Position numbers and translations under genes: made by a program. Positions 32,466 to 44,082 of a stretch of DNA of 64,000 nt are shown here, one piece after another. The stretch comes from Bolinopsis microptera (taxonomy: Eukaryota > Ctenophora > Tentaculata > Lobata > Bolinopsidae): assembly GCF_026151205.1 (NCBI RefSeq), contig NC_087072.1:12872169-12936168 (forward strand), written 5' to 3'. The notes beneath the pieces are model-generated. The model ran no database searches. It saw nothing but the letters and a program-made list of their open reading frames with translations, and had not been told where the DNA came from. The stretch's first letter is position 1; every line of letters starts with the position of its first letter.

Positions 32466-34369
32466 ATATCTCTCTGCTCTTACAGCGTATGAGCTTACTA
32501 AGGTTGATCTAAAATATGCCATCCAGGACAATAATCATATACTAAGAAAACTCGATGACTTGAATAACTCTAAATCCCTTGAGGGCAAGACAGTTATTCA
32601 CGCATCCTTTGACATAGAGGCTATGTTCCCGAGTATCCAAAAGGAGGTAGGATTGGAACAATGTAGGCTCCATTTAGACAAGAGAGAGGACCCAATACTC
32701 TCTACAGATTGTATAATAGATGCCTTAGAGACAACTCTAGACAACAACATAACAGAGTTTGAAGGTGTCATATACAAGCAGAAAAAAGGAACTGCAATGG
32801 GACCAAAGAACGCTTGTGCTTATGCAGATACAGCCATCGACAAGATAGACAGAGATGTCATGGAAGGGACTTGGAGCCACCCTCCTCTCCTATGGGCCAG
32901 ATACCGCGATGATGTGTATGTCCCTTGGACCCATGGACAGGAAATGCTCGAGGAATTCCACTTATGGCTCAATTCTAGAATGCCAGGCATAAAATTCACG
33001 TTGAAAGCTTCATTAGAGGGCACTGAATTCTTAGACACTTTTATATACATGAAAGCAGGCCAACTACATACCAAACCTTACAGTAAGCCATGTGATGACC
33101 ATGCCTTCCTAGTTCCCACCTCTTGCCATCCTACACATACCATAAAAAACATACCTTATAGCACTGCACTTAGAATCTTTAAACTTACTTCTGAGCATGA
33201 TGAGTACATACAAGCACGAGCACAATACACAAGCTATCTTGTGGCAAGAGGTTATAGCAATAGCTTAATTAACCAGGCCTTTAATAAAGTGGAAACCAAG
33301 AGCAGGCTCTCCTACTATCAACAACAGAGACATAAGGAGGATGACAGTAGCAAAGGGAGACTCATTCCCCTTGTAACAGATTTCAACCCAGGTCTCCCCA
33401 ACATAGGACGGATACTTAACTCCCACAAGCACATCCTCCGTCTAGATCTCGAGCTTTGCAAGGTGATTGACCCTGATGGTATTTTTACCTCTTTTAGAGG
33501 GACAAAAACACTTCATGAGATTCTTATTCATAGCAAACTCCCTCCTGTTGAAGAGCCAGCTGTAGAAGATCCAGGCCACGCCTCTCCAGACACAGCTGAG
33601 GATTCTGATTCTGGAGGTTGCTTCCCTTGTGCTAAGAAATGTGATCTTTGCAAAAACTTCCTGAAACCATCAACCACAATCGGCAGTTTCCACACCAACC
33701 AAGTATTCAGTATCAAAGGACGATTGGACTGTGATACCAAAAATGTTGTGTACATAGTTAATGATAATACTTGTAAGTTAAGTTATATAGGATGTACTTC
33801 AGACTCTTTAAAGGTTAGATTTAGGAACCATAAATCCCACATTAAAACTCAAAGAAGGACTTGTGAACTTTCCTGCCATTTTATAGATAATGAGATTTTG
33901 CACAATCTTGACCGTACAACCACTAAGTTGTTTACCAGTACTTTAAGTAAGGACATTAATGTTTCTATTATAGAGCAAGTTGACGTTGGGAATTTTGAGC
34001 AATGTGCCCAGGATAGACTAAGTATTTGTAAACAAAGGGAGAACTTTTGGCAAAACCAGCTTAAAACTTTAAAGCACTTTGGAGGGATGAACGTTAGAGA
34101 AGAAAGATGATTTTCTTCTTGCATATTTTATTTTCTCACCTCTACCACTCATTTGGGATTTCAACCCACCATAACTTGAATTGCTGAGTTACAAAAATTT
34201 CTAAATTTTAAATTTCTTTTATTTGATTGATTGATGGATTGATATTTTGAATAAATTTACTAACATGTCTTTATATCAGGATGACTGTAAAGGTACATTT
34301 TACCGACATTTGAAGTCAAGGCGTTGTTTTACTGATAGTTGTGGCTAACTAATAATATATATATATATA
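32466..34369 (+). mobile_element. Penelope-like retroelement, 5'-truncated, in a TA tract
   Basis: Left host sequence ATATAAAGCGAGACGATATA (32441) and right host sequence CCATTTTACTGACACCACG (34376) are adjacent in the unoccupied copies at 37018-37080 and (reverse) 4970-5037. The element replaced or entered the TA run between them. It carries the RT/GIY-YIG ORF and about 240 bp of 3' non-coding sequence. TA runs lie on both sides, so the exact ends and any duplication cannot be fixed. I see no terminal repeats of the kind some Penelope elements have. Confidence 0.85.
32560..34110 (+). CDS. Penelope-like RT with GIY-YIG endonuclease
   Basis: 516 residues from the called start, but the frame is open further upstream to about 32473 (AYELTKVDLKYAIQDNNHIL), so the true N-terminus was lost by truncation. 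RT motifs: SFDIEAMFPSIQ (motif A), GTAMGPKNACAYAD (motif B) and ARYRDDVYVPW (motif C, with the two aspartates). Near residue 360 CAKKCDLCKNFL is the zinc-binding segment usual before the nuclease. VVYIVNDNTCKLSYIGCTSD and LKVRFRNHKSHI form the GIY-YIG nuclease. Penelope proteins are usually 700-850 residues, so the N-terminal third, including the first RT motifs, is missing. No internal stops. Inactive for lack of the N-terminus. Confidence 0.9.
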   Translation: MNNSKSLEGKTVIHASFDIEAMFPSIQKEVGLEQCRLHLDKREDPILSTDCIIDALETTLDNNITEFEGVIYKQKKGTAMGPKNACAYADTAIDKIDRDVMEGTWSHPPLLWARYRDDVYVPWTHGQEMLEEFHLWLNSRMPGIKFTLKASLEGTEFLDTFIYMKAGQLHTKPYSKPCDDHAFLVPTSCHPTHTIKNIPYSTALRIFKLTSEHDEYIQARAQYTSYLVARGYSNSLINQAFNKVETKSRLSYYQQQRHKEDDSSKGRLIPLVTDFNPGLPNIGRILNSHKHILRLDLELCKVIDPDGIFTSFRGTKTLHEILIHSKLPPVEEPAVEDPGHASPDTAEDSDSGGCFPCAKKCDLCKNFLKPSTTIGSFHTNQVFSIKGRLDCDTKNVVYIVNDNTCKLSYIGCTSDSLKVRFRNHKSHIKTQRRTCELSCHFIDNEILHNLDRTTTKLFTSTLSKDINVSIIEQVDVGNFEQCAQDRLSICKQRENFWQNQLKTLKHFGGMNVREER

Positions 34370-34375
34370 TATCTG

Positions 34376-34650
34376 TGCCATTTTACTGACACCACGGCAT
34401 CAACTTTAACGCGACTTTCCGCAAAAACCGTAAAAGATATACAACTGGAACTTTTTTGGCTGGGTCAAATGCTTTAATGGCCTTCAAATCGGCATGAAAA
34501 AATAAAAAATTGGCCAAGGAATAATGATTTTAGAGCCGAAAATTTGGGCCCCCAAGTGGTGTCAAAAACGCCGATTAAATAGGTAATAATTATTTTAGTA
34601 TTTTGAGTCTTGACACCGTTTAGGGTTATATTATACGGGTTCCTGCTAGT
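34376..34650 (+). repeat. Interspersed repeat, right of the Penelope insertion
   Basis: Same repeat as 4728-5037 (reverse) and 37018-37180: CATCAACTTTAACGCGACTT, TGGGTCAAATGCTTTAATGG, TATACGGGTTCCTGCTAG. Confidence 0.85.
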
Positions 34651-34795
34651 AGTTATAACGCAATAGGTACCCCAATAAGCTAATACGGTAAAGTTGATCG
34701 AAGCAAACCAATATCGCGAGAAGAGGTCACGTCAGGATGCCTCAGGAGGTAACTATGAGTTCTAGGAGGAAAGTTAGTCTATGTAATAAGCGCCA

Positions 34796-35415
34796 TGTTT
34801 AAGAGAGTTCTCTGGCAGTTACGAAACTCGAGAGACTGTGGGATACTGAAGGGAAAGGAAGCAGTTCTAACGAGCTCTTCTCAAAACACAAGGATATATT
34901 CTTGTGAACTCGGCTAGTATATATGAAACATTTGTCATGGAGTTGTAGAGGGAGTTATGTGCCTCGCCGGGATAAAGTAGTGGATGACCTTGCTGTACGG
35001 CAAGTTAAACAAGGATCTGAAACTACTAGGTTCCGTACAGACTCAACTCTGCACCCGTGTCAATATGTTCATTATATGCAAGCCTCTTGATTTATAATCA
35101 CCGAGTCTAGTAATTGTTTAAGAGAGTTCTCTGGCAGTTACGAAACTCGAGAGACTGTGGGATACTGAAGGGAAAGGAAGCAGTTCTAACGAGCTCTTCT
35201 CAAAACACAAGGATATATTCTTGTGAACTCGGCTAGTATATATGAAACATTTGTCATGGAGTTGTAGAGGGAGTTATGTGCCTCGCCGGGCTAAAGTAGT
35301 GGATGACCTTGCTGTACGGCAAGTTAAACAAGGATCTGAAACTACTAGGTTCCGTACAGACTCAACTCTGCACCCGTGTCAATATGTTCATTATATGCAA
35401 GCCTCTTGATTTATG
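34796..35415 (+). repeat. Tandem duplication, two 300-bp copies, offset 319 bp
   Basis: 34796-35095 and 35115-35415 are almost identical (one clear difference, GGGATAAAG versus GGGCTAAAG). Both run from TGTTTAAGAGAGTTCTCTGG to AAGCCTCTTGATTTAT. A 19-bp spacer separates them. No coding or RNA-gene signal recognised. Confidence 0.9.
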
Positions 35416-36084
35416 AGTTGGCACAGAATTTTTTGTCTCTGATTTTAATAAATTTGGTACCAAAAGTTGCCTTTAACTGTGAATAATGAAAATTCACCGT
35501 GTAGCACGATTCGTTGACATGTATGTGGGCCTCCTGTGCATAGCAAAAGTGTACTATGGACAAAAAATGGTTAATTTATTGCTTAAAATGCCTATAACTC
35601 CTAAAATATTGAATATTTTGAAATAATTCTTACAGAATCGTAATGAGCTTAATCAGACGCAACTTTTGGTACCAAAGTTATAATATTTAAAGCACCAAAT
35701 TTTTCGAAAATTTGTTCAAAATTTTACACAAGGGGGGACCCTTGTGTTCAGATTTAAAACTTTTGAAAAAAAATCCTTTAATTCTTAAAATATTAGTACT
35801 AAAAGTTTCGTCTCGATGTGATAATAATTTAAAATGTGAAAGTTATAGGCCAAAAACTAAAAATTTGCGCGAAAAAAGCACGCGCGGCGAACAAGCGCCG
35901 TGTAGCATTTTTTCCGAAAATTGCTACACGGTGGATTTATTTTATTCAAATTTTTAGACAACTTTTGGTACCAAATTTATCGAAATCGGAGAAAAAAAGT
36001 TCTGTGCTCGCGCTTGGCGCTAATTATTACACTGACTAAGTAACAGTTCCTGCAGGGCCGGTGCACAAATCACCACTATCAGTT
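35416..36084. other. No recognisable gene
   Basis: AT-rich with recurring TTTTGGTACCAAA-type words (35455, 35660, 35950), which suggests old short duplications. The ORF of about 80 codons at 35712 has no recognisable features. Confidence 0.4.
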
Positions 36085-36256
36085 AGACTTTTCGTTCCAC
36101 TTGTTCCACGGAAGGAGTATTAAGAAGCCAGGAGTGTTCCGCAGAAGCAATAATATTAAGAGGCAAGGATCTCAAAGGAACTTTTAATTGAATTCCACAT
36201 TCAAAAGGTCGTATGTGGTGTGTGATTTGCCTTGAGTCACAGCAAAGGTATGTGTT
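36085..36256 (+). repeat. Interspersed repeat with TTGCCTTGAGTCACAGC
   Basis: About 170 bp, from CCACTTGTTCCACGG to AGTCACAGCAAAGGTATGTG. It recurs at 36388-36565 and 38500-38625, and in part at 63898-63930. Confidence 0.8.
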
Positions 36257-36273
36257 TTTTAGTAATAGTATTA

Positions 36274-36375
36274 CCTGTACAATTAGGATACCAGTCTGCA
36301 GGAGTAGGACTATATCAGTATATTTGTTTATATAGTCCTAGTCCTATTATACAGACTGGTAATCTAATTGTCCAG
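36274..36375. mobile_element. Small fold-back MITE, about 100 bp
   Basis: Arms CTGTACAATTAGGATACCAG and, inverted, CTGGTAATCTAATTGTCCAG, with AGTAGGACTATAT / ATATAGTCCTAGTCCT inside. A second copy lies at 38628-38720 and a fragment near 38440-38480. Confidence 0.8.
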
Positions 36376-36387
36376 GGAGGAAATTTG

Positions 36388-36565
36388 TTCGTTCCATTTG
36401 TTCCGCGGAAGGATCAGTATTGAGAAGCCAGGATGTAGATGTGTCCCGCAGAAGCAATATTATTATTAAGAAGCAAGGATCTAATACTAGGAACTTTTAA
36501 TTGAATTCCACAATCGAAAGGGCGTATGTGATTTGCCTTGTGCCACAGCAAAGGTATGTGTTTAT
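36388..36565 (+). repeat. Second copy of the TTGCCTTG repeat
   Basis: Same block order as 36085-36256, ending CACAGCAAAGGTATGTGTTTATT. Confidence 0.8.
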
Positions 36566-36599
36566 TGGTCAAATCACGTGATCGAGACAGTTTTTCGAC

Positions 36600-36887
36600 A
36601 AAACATCCTACACATGCAAATCTAAAAGATAAGAAAGCGGGAGTGTCATCACCGCTTCTGAGAAGGTGCCCAAGCATCTTCCATCTTGCTTTCTTGATCC
36701 TTTCAGTAAGGGGTCTGACATTACATCTCTTATATAAATTCTCGTTACTGATAACCGTAGGCCAATAGGTGTTGATTATCTGTCTCAGATGCTTTCTTTG
36801 AAGAACGTCGACAGATGCCATTACGGTTTCAGGAGCAGCCCAGCTGCTACAGTTATACAACAACACTGAAGTGACAAGAGTAGACAA
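36600..36887 (-). pseudogene. Non-LTR reverse transcriptase, C-terminal fragment
   Basis: On the minus strand the first 95 codons of the ORF read VTSVLLYNCSSWAAPETVM, LQRKHLRQIINTYWP, then ERIKKARWKMLGHLLR, the thumb and tail pattern of non-LTR RTs. The remainder of the ORF (36414-36600) runs through the TTGCCTTG repeat and is not part of the protein. It is severely truncated at both ends. Confidence 0.75.
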
Positions 36888-37017
36888 ACTACTACTAATT
36901 AAAAATGTTGACCGGGACTAATGTTGACCGGGATTCTTGCAAAACTGCTCATTAGCAGTTTACAGGAAGTTAAATGTTCTCTTCGATATTCCTGACCCAA
37001 TAAATCACATTTTACTA

Positions 37018-37180
37018 TATATAAAGCGAGACGATATATATGGGTGGATCCGTACCATTTTACTGACACCACGTCATCAACTTTAACGCGACTTTTCGCA
37101 AAAAACGTAAAAGATATACAACTGAAAGTGAAACCTTTTTGACTGGGTCAAATGCTTTAATGGCCTCCAAATCAGCATGA
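37018..37180 (+). repeat. Unoccupied copy of the Penelope target repeat
   Basis: ATATAAAGCGAGACGATATA is followed within 30 bp by CCATTTTACTGACACCACG, with no insertion between. Confidence 0.85.
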
Positions 37181-37199
37181 AAAATTAGCACCCATTAGC

Positions 37200-37385
37200 A
37201 CCCTTTGATGACGTCATCAATTTAAGCGATTTTAAAACTTGATTTTTGACAAAGTAACAATGAACAACATTTCAAATCAATTTTACAGCATAAAGGAGTT
37301 ATCTTATTCAAAATTTGAGGTCTTGTTGCAGTTAGATAATTGTTTAAGCATTCTGAAAATCTACCGGAAAGTTTGCCTTAATTAA
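37200..37385 (+). repeat. Interspersed repeat, unoccupied site for 62118 insert
   Basis: TGATGACGTCATCAA, TAAAACTTGATTTTTGACAA, then AAGCATTCTGAAAATCTACCG without interruption. The copy at 61965-62700 has an insertion at this last block. Confidence 0.8.
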
Positions 37386-37863
37386 AATATTAAGAAAAAT
37401 TTGGAATATCAGGTAAAAGCCAGTGTCATCCATCGCGTCGGGCAGACTAATAGTAATAGCCATATAGTTGGTTCGTGCGCACTTCACGCTCTTTAAAAAC
37501 ACAACGCACGAAACGATCTAAATTCACGCACTTTTAGCTACCTTTAGGGACTTTTTACCAAATACACTTATAAACGTGAGTAAAACCCCGATTTACCGCG
37601 CCCTGATTCACCACAAACCACGATTGACCGCGGCCGTATCCTTTCCCCCAATTAGGGCTTAACAAGTATAATGTAAATTGTAAACACAGTATAATGAGTC
37701 ACAGAGATAACTTAAACAACAATAAAAATCCTAGCTATAACTGGATCCTTCTGTAACCTTTACAGTCGCGGAAATATTTCAAAATTAGCGACTATCTAGT
37801 AATTGCTAATCGAAAGATAGTGAATATTAATTTTAAAATTTTGGTATTCAAAATATCGAAATA
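37386..37863. other. No recognisable gene
   Basis: Non-coding, moderately AT-rich. A TCGGGCAGACTAATAGTAA patch has no relative in the window. Confidence 0.4.
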
Positions 37864-38264
37864 CCAAAATTTGACCAAAACCCATAATCATGGGTAGAGT
37901 GGACCGCTGCCAGTGTCTCTCTTTTCCAAACAAAAGGAAATGATATTAATTTGAATAACCGCCCGCAAATGCAAATTGAAACCGAGAATGAAATCGGTCG
38001 CTCGCTTTTCCTATTCAATACTACTAGGTATTGACGCGAAAGCAACACAAAGAGATTTTTGCAGCATGTGATTGACATAATTGATTGAAACTTATTCCAA
38101 TTCGTAAGTTGTGAATGAATGGGAAAAGCGACCGACCGATTTCATTATCGGTATCATTTTGCATTTGCGGACGGTTATTCAAATTAATATCATTTCCTTT
38201 TGTTTGGGAAAGAGAGACACTGGCAGCGGTCCACCCTACCCATGCATATGGGTTTTGGTCAAAT
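37864..38264. mobile_element. Fold-back MITE, 400 bp
   Basis: Arms of about 150 bp: left 37869-38015 (TTTGACCAAAACCCATAATC, TGGACCGCTGCCAGTGTCTC) and right 38118-38262 in inverse. The loop of about 100 bp differs from the copy at 63371-63699. No transposase. Confidence 0.85.
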
Positions 38265-38499
38265 TTATAAACAGAGAGAATTTAAAGCATTATACTTGAA
38301 ACACATGCAATATGGCCCGCAAGACAAGAGCCAATATACTAAATTACTCTAAATCTATCGTACCCTGCAACGTAGCCAGTTTTATAAATGGCTACGTTCC
38401 TTGCAACGCGTGATCCTTTATATTAACTCAAACTGATATATAGTCCAGACTGGTAATCTAATTGTCCACTGTCCAGGTAACACAAATTCCAACTATACA

Positions 38500-38720
38500 C
38501 TCTCCACTTGTTCCGCAGAAGCAATATTAAGAGGTGCAAGGATCTCAAAGGAACTTTTAATCGAATTCCACAATCAAAAGGTCGTATGTGATTTGCCTTG
38601 AGTCACAGCAAAGGTATGTGTTTATTACCTGTACAATTAGGTTACCAGTCTGCAGATATATACTTATAGTCCTAGTCCTACAGAGTACAGACTGGTAATC
38701 TAATTGTCCACTGTCCAGGT
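38500..38720 (+). repeat. Third TTGCCTTG repeat with its MITE
   Basis: Same succession as at 36085-36375: GTTCCGCAGAAGCAATATTA, AGTCACAGCAAAGGTATGTG, then the fold-back MITE (38628-38720). Confidence 0.8.
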
Positions 38721-38944
38721 AACACTAATTCCAACTGCTCTGATCTACTTGATGAAAAAACGTACTACAATTCCAACTGCTGATGATTCTTTCAAAGAAA
38801 TTTCTAATAAAACAGTAAACTCAGTGCCAACAATTTAAAATGAAACTAAATAATTCGCAATACGACATTTGATTTTGATTGTTTGTCCTGAGAAATTGAT
38901 TGGGTATTTTAAGTCAAAATAAAATAAAATAAAGAAGCTGTTGA

Positions 38945-39055
38945 TAATACGGTTTTATATAAACCCTCACCCCAATCCAAACCATAAACACAAACCCGAA
39001 GAATCGGAGATAACCATAACTCTATAAATCATAACCCTAAACATTTGAATTTAGT
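38945..39055 (+). repeat. Diverged CCCTAA-type MITE core
   Basis: ACGGTTTTATATAAACCC, then CCATAA/CCCGAAG/CCCTAA words and TTGAATTTAGTTTTACTTGA, in the order of 27405-27530. No tips found. Confidence 0.6.
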
Positions 39056-39404
39056 TTTACTTGAACACTCCAATTATTTCAGCCCTCAATAAAATGTATT
39101 GTGGATATAGACAATGGACATATTGATATATAAATACTTAAATACAGCGACTTCACGGCGCATTATAATGTACAAGGAGTAAATGTGCTATCCATTTATC
39201 AAAGTAGGTAATTGATAAATGACGAAGGAACTGTCAACTGATATGAAGGAACGGGAAAAGCAAGCTTGTCAAACAGTGTAAGAACTACACGAAAATGACA
39301 ACGATTAATAGTTTGATACACAGTTTGAAGCATGGATCGACAAATTTCATTTTCTGTGTTATGGGAATTGGGTAATTTTAGTTCATAGGTAACGATTCGC
39401 TTTA

Positions 39405-39525
39405 CCAAATTTTGCAGGGCGTCTAGACGTTGACCAAATCGACTGCAAAAAAAGTTTAAAGTTTCAGGAGTATCGGGAAATTGGTTTTCTTGAACCCCTG
39501 TTTTACGAAAGATTGTCGTGATACA
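39405..39525 (+). repeat. Repeat block also left of the second Helitron
   Basis: GCAGGGCGTCTAGACGTTG, TTTCAGGAGTATCGGGAAAT and AAGATTGTCGTGA match 46670-46776. There the Helitron follows a few bases later; here the inverted-tip element follows. Confidence 0.8.
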
Positions 39526-39970
39526 TATACCTTACTCGGGAATATTATAACCGGGATAAAGTGGTGAGTTTTGGAAGATTCCGCCATATTTTTCCCGGTC
39601 AAAAATTTTACCAGTCATAAAAAAACCCGCCGACTCAGATTATGGGGTTCCAAGGGGGTGGTGATCATCATATTTTACCTGAAGTCTCATATGTGCTAGA
39701 GAAGACTTTTGAAGCAGTGGATGGAGGGCTGTAACTTTATTGGCGGTTGCTACCATAATTTCGTTATAAAAATCACAATTTGGTTATAGAAATCAGATTT
39801 CAGGGTGGACCGTGATTCTTACTTCTCTTGCCCACGAATCAGTGAATCGTAGAGAAGAAAACAATTTATATGTTATAGAAGAAAACGAAAATAATAATAA
39901 TATATAATATATATTATAATAATAATGTCTCTAAAGATTGATCGCTTCTCGTGTGCAGTGTGTAGACTGT

Positions 39971-42673
39971 TGTGGAACACAACAAGAAAATTGAGAATAA
40001 TCTTGTGCGAGGGTAGGGACCCAGATGTCTTTTCTAACCCAAATAAACTTTAAGGAGGCTTCTCATCAGTAGCCGCACCTCCTTACTCGGTTTCTGAACT
40101 GGAATTCTATGGGCTTCCAGACGGCCAGACCGAGTATTACCACCCCATCCTTCTAGAGTTCATCACAAGTAGCACCCACCTTGAAGATCTTTGACACCCA
40201 GACACACCCCATTGGCGAACAAACTTTGGATATAATCTTACATGCTCCCGAAGGAATCCCTGGTTTATGGTCTTTCTCATCATCACCAGCACTTTCACTA
40301 GAGTCACCAGCCCTTTCACTGGAGTCATCAGCCCAATCACTGAAGTATACAGAAGTATAGTTGTGGAACACAACAAGAAAATTGAGAATAATCTTGTGCG
40401 AGGGTAGGGACCCAGATGTCTTTTCTAACCCAAATAAACTTTAAGGAGGCTTCTCATCAGTAGCCGCACCTCCTTACTCGGTTTCTGAACTGGAATTCTA
40501 TGGGCTTCCAGACGGCCAGACCGAGTATTACCACCCCATCCTTCTAGAGTTCATCACAAGTAGCACCCACCTTGAAGATCTTTGACACCCAGACACACCC
40601 CATTGGCGAACAAACTTTGGATATAATCTTACATGCTCCCGAAGGAATCCCTGGTTTATGGTCTTTCTCATCATCACCAGCACTTTCACTAGAGTCACCA
40701 GCCCTTTCACTGGAGTCATCAGCCCAATCACTGAAGTATACAGAAGTATAGTTGTGGAACACAACAAGAAAATTGAGAATAATCTTGTGCGAGGGTAGGG
40801 ACCCAGATGTCTTTTCTAACCCAAATAAACTTTAAGGAGGCTTCTCATCAGTAGCCGCACCTCCTTACTCGGTTTCTGAACTGGAATTCTATGGGCTTCC
40901 AGACGGCCAGACCGAGTATTACCACCCCATCCTTCTAGAGTTCATCACAAGTAGCACCCACCTTGAAGATCTTTGACACCCAGACACACCCCATTGGCGA
41001 ACAAACTTTGGATATAATCTTACATGCTCCCGAAGGAATCCCTGGTTTATGGTCTTTCTCATCATCACCAGCACTTTCACTAGAGTCACCAGCCCTTTCA
41101 CTGGAGTCATCAGCCCAATCACTGAAGTATACAGAAGTATAGTTGTGGAACACAACAAGAAAATTGAGAATAATCTTGTGCGAGGGTAGGGACCCAGATG
41201 TCTTTTCTAACCCAAATAAACTTTAAGGAGGCTTCTCATCAGTAGCCGCACCTCCTTACTCGGTTTCTGAACTGGAATTCTATGGGCTTCCAGACGGCCA
41301 GACCGAGTATTACCACCCCATCCTTCTAGAGTTCATCACAAGTAGCACCCACCTTGAAGATCTTTGACACCCAGACACACCCCATTGGCGAACAAACTTT
41401 GGATATAATCTTACATGCTCCCGAAGGAATCCCTGGTTTATGGTCTTTCTCATCATCACCAGCACTTTCACTAGAGTCACCAGCCCTTTCACTGGAGTCA
41501 TCAGCCCAATCACTGAAGTATACAGAAGTATAGTTGTGGAACACAACAAGAAAATTGAGAATAATCTTGTGCGAGGGTAGGGACCCAGATGTCTTTTCTA
41601 ACCCAAATAAACTTTAAGGAGGCTTCTCATCAGTAGCCGCACCTCCTTACTCGGTTTCTGAACTGGAATTCTATGGGCTTCCAGACGGCCAGACCGAGTA
41701 TTACCACCCCATCCTTCTAGAGTTCATCACAAGTAGCACCCACCTTGAAGATCTTTGACACCCAGACACACCCCATTGGCGAACAAACTTTGGATATAAT
41801 CTTACATGCTCCCGAAGGAATCCCTGGTTTATGGTCTTTCTCATCATCACCAGCACTTTCACTAGAGTCACCAGCCCTTTCACTGGAGTCATCAGCCCAA
41901 TCACTGAAGTATACAGAAGTATAGTTGTGGAACACAACAAGAAAATTGAGAATAATCTTGTGCGAGGGTAGGGACCCAGATGTCTTTTCTAACCCAAATA
42001 AACTTTAAGGAGGCTTCTCATCAGTAGCCGCACCTCCTTACTCGGTTTCTGAACTGGAATTCTATGGGCTTCCAGACGGCCAGACCGAGTATTACCACCC
42101 CATCCTTCTAGAGTTCATCACAAGTAGCACCCACCTTGAAGATCTTTGACACCCAGACACACCCCATTGGCGAACAAACTTTGGATATAATCTTACATGC
42201 TCCCGAAGGAATCCCTGGTTTATGGTCTTTCTCATCATCACCAGCACTTTCACTAGAGTCACCAGCCCTTTCACTGGAGTCATCAGCCCAATCACTGAAG
42301 TATACAGAAGTATAGTTGTGGAACACAACAAGAAAATTGAGAATAATCTTGTGCGAGGGTAGGGACCCAGATGTCTTTTCTAACCCAAATAAACTTTAAG
42401 GAGGCTTCTCATCAGTAGCCGCACCTCCTTACTCGGTTTCTGAACTGGAATTCTATGGGCTTCCAGACGGCCAGACCGAGTATTACCACCCCATCCTTCT
42501 AGAGTTCATCACAAGTAGCACCCACCTTGAAGATCTTTGACACCCAGACACACCCCATTGGCGAACAAACTTTGGATATAATCTTACATGCTCCCGAAGG
42601 AATCCCTGGTTTATGGTCTTTCTCATCATCACCAGCACTTTCACTAGAGTCACCAGCCCTTTCACTGGAGTCA
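39971..42673. repeat. Tandem array of 391-bp units, about 6.9 copies
   Basis: The unit start TGTGGAACACAACAAGAAAA falls at 39971, 40362, 40753, 41144, 41535, 41926 and 42317, exactly 391 bp apart; the last unit stops at 42673. The copies look identical. Each repeats minus-strand ORFs of 79 and 72 codons. The 72-codon frame has an acidic serine-rich half and several cysteines, but no family is recognised and stops separate the units. Confidence 0.95.
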
Positions 42674-42814
42674 AAGAGGGAGTTTTCCCGTTAAAGTAAC
42701 TTGTGGCCACATCCCGTTAGAAGCGAGTAAACTGTGCCACTATTTCATGGTCCACGGTGGATTGATTACTGGAGCAGTTGAAGCTGCAAAGCCAAGACGT
42801 TCCCCAATACCAAG

Positions 42815-42963
42815 CAGGGACAAAAGGATTTCGCGATTATTTTGGCCAAAAATCGCGATACCGCGAATTACATTTCGCGGTATGTTAAACTATACATAAA
42901 ATTTGTCGCAAATAATGGGGAAAATCGCGATTCCGTACATGCCGCGATTTCCTTTTGTCCCTG
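42815..42963. mobile_element. hAT-type MITE, 149 bp
   Basis: Tips CAGGGACAAAAGGATTTCGC and its reverse-complement partner ending TTTTGTCCCTG. An 8-bp duplication ATACCAAG lies at 42807-42814 and 42964-42971. CAGGG tips with 8-bp duplications define hAT elements. The inside is rich in TCGCGAT words. Non-coding. Confidence 0.9.
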
Positions 42964-43671
42964 ATACCAAGCGGTGGGCAGGAAATTAAGCTCCGGCTGA
43001 CCTTCAGAGCAGTAGCCCCATTAGCGGACAAAATGAAAGTCTTGTTAAGACAACAATACAACTTCGAATTTGATGGTCAGTAGCTCAGGGGGATATCAAT
43101 AATGATAATGGCGGGGACATTAGCGATAATGAGAATACGCTTTAATGAAGATTTGACTTATTATTGCTTAGATTTATTTTCCTTTATAAAATAGACGTGT
43201 CTTTTTTTTCTATTTCTGAGTAATACTAATATCAATAACTGTAAATTGAAATAACTTCTTTAACAAGTAACAAAAACAGAAATTTCGGTTGAAAATTTGT
43301 TGACCTCTGAAAAAAAACTTGAAAGGTCGGCCACCGGTAAATACATGACCGGGATAATTTGGCGGGTTTTGGGAAAGTCCGCCATATTTTTCCCGGTCAT
43401 TAATTTTCCCAGTCATAAATTAACCCGCTATAATATTCCCGAGTAAGGTATACGTGTACATATTTATTCAGGGATAGACGCTTTGCCAGTCAATTGTAGC
43501 CTGTATTTAAGCGTCCGTATAGATTCAAAAGTATAAAAGATACAGCCGTTTCCGACGGCTGTAGGTCTTAAAGATAATCGTTTACACAATAGTTTCACAA
43601 TGCTGGCAAGCATTACCGTTGCTGTTATATTCACAATACTATTTACCCCCTATCACCTTAATAACACCAGA

Positions 43672-44082
<411 letters not shown>

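Larger units (their letters stand above)
39526..43452. mobile_element. 3.9-kb region between inverted TACCTTACTCGGG tips
   Basis: TATACCTTACTCGGGAATAT at 39526 and its exact reverse complement ending at 43452 enclose the tandem array and a hAT MITE. Next to each tip is an 80-bp module (CCGGGATAA ... GCCATATTTTTCCCGGTCA) that is in direct, not inverted, orientation. It may be one DNA element with TA duplication or two independent short MITEs that bracket host DNA; I cannot decide. No transposase ORF. A further tip is cut by the window end at 63988. Confidence 0.55.

Noticed and set aside
34796-35415. LTR pair of a tiny retroelement
   Set aside because: Only 19 bp separate the copies, no TG...CA ends, and no flanking duplication; a tandem duplication is simpler.
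36414-36600. C-terminal part of the RT-fragment ORF as coding
   Set aside because: This part is the TTGCCTTG interspersed repeat, which occurs without the RT elsewhere.
40137-42710. Seven small genes in the 391-bp array
   Set aside because: The same ORF repeated by tandem duplication, with no start context, homology or continuity between units.
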